In this document: in pieces, positions 5,728-6,330 of the stretch
Numbering within the stretch: the first letter of the stretch is position 1
Layout: every line of letters begins with the position of its first letter
NCBI GenBank assembly: GCA_964614065.1
Contig: CAZTJJ010000098.1
Span: 1-6,330, forward strand
DNA: 6,330 nt
Direction: 5' to 3'
Source of the DNA: M55B111 sp964614065
GTDB taxonomy: Bacteria; Bipolaricaulota; Bipolaricaulia; M55B111
The notes under the pieces: model-generated
Seen by the model: only the letters and a program-made list of their open reading frames with translations
What the model was told of the DNA's origin: nothing
The model's database searches: none
Made by a program: the position numbers and the translations under genes

Positions 5728-6234
5728 TCAATCCACCTCATGAATTTTTTCTCGATAAGATTTTGCTGCTTTTTTCAGATTTTCCCCAGGTTCAGGCGGA
5801 TCACTAAGCGCCTCAACGAGGGCTTTACTATCTTGACGGGAAAGCTCCAACACATTCCCCCGACAAGCATTTGAACTTAATTGCCAGAACATGCTGTCAT
5901 GGGGCGGTGAGATATCAAGACTGCTTACCTGATTAAGCCCAAACCAGTTAATATCGTCCCATTCGTGGTGGTTTTCGGGTAGATCAGACGGTTTATCCGC
6001 CAACAACATCGTAACCACGATCTCATTGGAAAGCTCTCCCAAAGTCCTAAACTCCCTGAGGTTGGTTAAACCAGTTTCCTCTTGAACCTCGTTATAAGCG
6101 GTTTGCTTGATACTATCTTGCATGTACCCTCCAGGAGGACTCCAAACTCGTGGAGGATTACTACGCTTAATTAACAGGGTACGGCAATCTTGCTGTTCAA
6201 AAACTAGTGTTAGGACTACTTTGTATTGACTCAT
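5728..6234 (-). CDS. Nudix-family hydrolase with a divergent, shortened Nudix box
   Basis: A 168-residue protein. The Nudix fold is visible from its first strand (YKVVLTLVFE, 4 to 13) through LLIKRSNPPRVWSPPGG (20 to 36) and the Nudix helix NEVQEETGL (48 to 56). Known of the family: these enzymes hydrolyse nucleoside diphosphates linked to another group, with Mg or Mn held by the REUXEE glutamates. Glu49, Glu52 and Glu53 are all present. Two oddities stand out. The Arg of RE is Asn48, and the loop between GG and that position is two residues shorter than in MutT, losing the usual G-E pair. About 60 C-terminal residues follow the core (SRQDSKALVEALSDPPEPG and a basic helix). The N-terminus looks complete despite the transposon end one base before the ATG. 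Substrate unknown; nucleotide-pool or cap-like substrates are possibilities. Confidence 0.88.
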   Translation of the reverse strand: MSQYKVVLTLVFEQQDCRTLLIKRSNPPRVWSPPGGYMQDSIKQTAYNEVQEETGLTNLREFRTLGELSNEIVVTMLLADKPSDLPENHHEWDDINWFGLNQVSSLDISPPHDSMFWQLSSNACRGNVLELSRQDSKALVEALSDPPEPGENLKKAAKSYREKIHEVD

Positions 6235-6242
6235 TTTGACAT

Positions 6243-6249
6243 CCTCTCC
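6243..6249 (-). promoter_or_regulatory. Ribosome binding site of the Nudix gene, located inside the transposon right end
   Basis: GGAGAGG on the minus strand is eight bases before the Nudix ATG (6234..6232). Its GGAG half (6249..6246) is also the 3' arm of the transposon-end hairpin and can pair with CTCC at 6266..6263, so the site could be masked when the hairpin forms. Confidence 0.65.
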
Positions 6250-6266
6250 ACACCTAAAGGTGGGAG
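6246..6266 (-). other. Imperfect hairpin of the IS200/IS605 right end
   Basis: Minus-strand CTCC plus CACC (6266..6259) pairs with GGTG plus GGAG (6254..6251 and 6249..6246), giving eight base pairs with one bulged base (6250) and a TTTA loop (6258..6255). Such subterminal hairpins are what the TnpA transposase of this superfamily recognises as single-stranded DNA, and they form the last stem of the TnpB omega RNA. Confidence 0.8.
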
Positions 6267-6285
6267 ATTCTTAAAGACGTTTCGC

Positions 6286-6330
6286 TTACACTACTCCGCT
6301 CGGTTCCTCATTCAACAAGGCAACTTCAAC
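6286..6330 (-). CDS. tnpB: TnpB RNA-guided nuclease, last 14 residues only
   Basis: The minus strand from the right edge encodes VEVALLNEEPSGVV and then TAA (6288..6286). This tail, directly followed by the transposon right end, has the look of the C-terminal tails of IS1341-type TnpB proteins. Too little is present to test the RuvC residues or the zinc finger, so whether the protein is intact is unknown. It runs in the same direction as the phage operon. Confidence 0.7.
   Translation of the reverse strand, partial: VEVALLNEEPSGVV

Larger units (their letters stand above)
6236..6330 (-). mobile_element. Right end of an IS200/IS605 (IS1341-like) element, partial
   Basis: Reading the minus strand, a tnpB 3' end is followed by GAATCTCCCACC, a TTTA-loop hairpin and GGAGAGGATGTCAA. 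That is the classic layout of right ends in this family, in which GAATC precedes the hairpin and the element closes at TCAA. I place the boundary at 6236 by analogy with elements that end in TCAA; one or two bases either way are possible. The rest of the element lies beyond the right edge, so it is unknown whether a tnpA is present. Confidence 0.8.
6236..6330 (-). ncRNA. 3' part of the TnpB omega RNA (partial, inferred)
   Basis: In IS200/IS605 elements the omega RNA covers the end of tnpB and the right end of the element, and its guide is read from the flanking DNA just past the end. The tnpB end, spacer and terminal hairpin are all present here. The guide would then begin at about 6235 and run into the Nudix gene. 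Transcription or processing cannot be shown from sequence alone. Confidence 0.5.

Noticed and set aside
1..6330. One composite transposon carrying the whole window between two ends
   Set aside because: The left boundary belongs to an IscB element and the right to a TnpB element. The visible ends are a left end and a right end of different gene types facing inward, which fits two separate insertions.
1..6330. CRISPR arrays, tRNA genes and HIP1 octamers
   Set aside because: No regularly spaced repeats, no tRNA-like cloverleaf and no GCGATCGC were seen on reading the window.

Overview
The window holds the DNA-packaging part of a tailed-phage or prophage genome. Every supported gene lies on the minus strand, so transcription runs from the right edge to the left. 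Two genes fix the identity. One is a complete large terminase (2382..4013) with Walker A, Walker B and nuclease acidic residues. The other is an HK97-type portal protein (331..1758). The host cannot be named from this sequence. Moderate GC, weak or absent Shine-Dalgarno (SD) sites at several genes, and the style of the two transposon ends would suit a cyanobacterium, but no HIP1 octamers (GCGATCGC) were seen, so this is only a suggestion.

Layout in transcription order. At 6330..6236 is the 3' tip of a tnpB gene plus the right end of an IS200/IS605 (IS1341-like) element. Then come a divergent Nudix hydrolase (6234..5728), a 60-residue charged protein (5727..5545), a 150-residue protein with two CxxCxGxG zinc motifs (5534..5082), a 257-residue protein that is a positional candidate for the small terminase (5071..4298), and an 86-residue acidic protein (4273..4013). 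The large terminase, a 78-residue protein with two membrane segments (2345..2109), a 111-residue helical protein (2109..1774) and the portal protein (1758..331) follow. Genes are tightly packed, with TAATG overlaps at two junctions and gaps of 0 to 36 bases elsewhere, as in one operon. From the portal stop codon leftward there is a structured noncoding stretch of about 240 bases and then the first 25 codons of an iscB-like gene (76..1).

The most notable point is that the packaging module is bracketed by two RNA-guided-nuclease (OMEGA) elements in the same orientation as the phage operon. IscB and its omega RNA (the HEARO RNA) directly follow the portal gene. A TnpB element ends one base before the Nudix start codon. 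If both are active, the IscB guide would be read from the 3' end of the portal gene and the TnpB guide from the first codons of the Nudix gene. Both RNAs would sit inside phage operon transcripts. This arrangement could act as a homing or competitor-exclusion device against related phages lacking the insertions. That function is inference; the arrangement is visible in the sequence.
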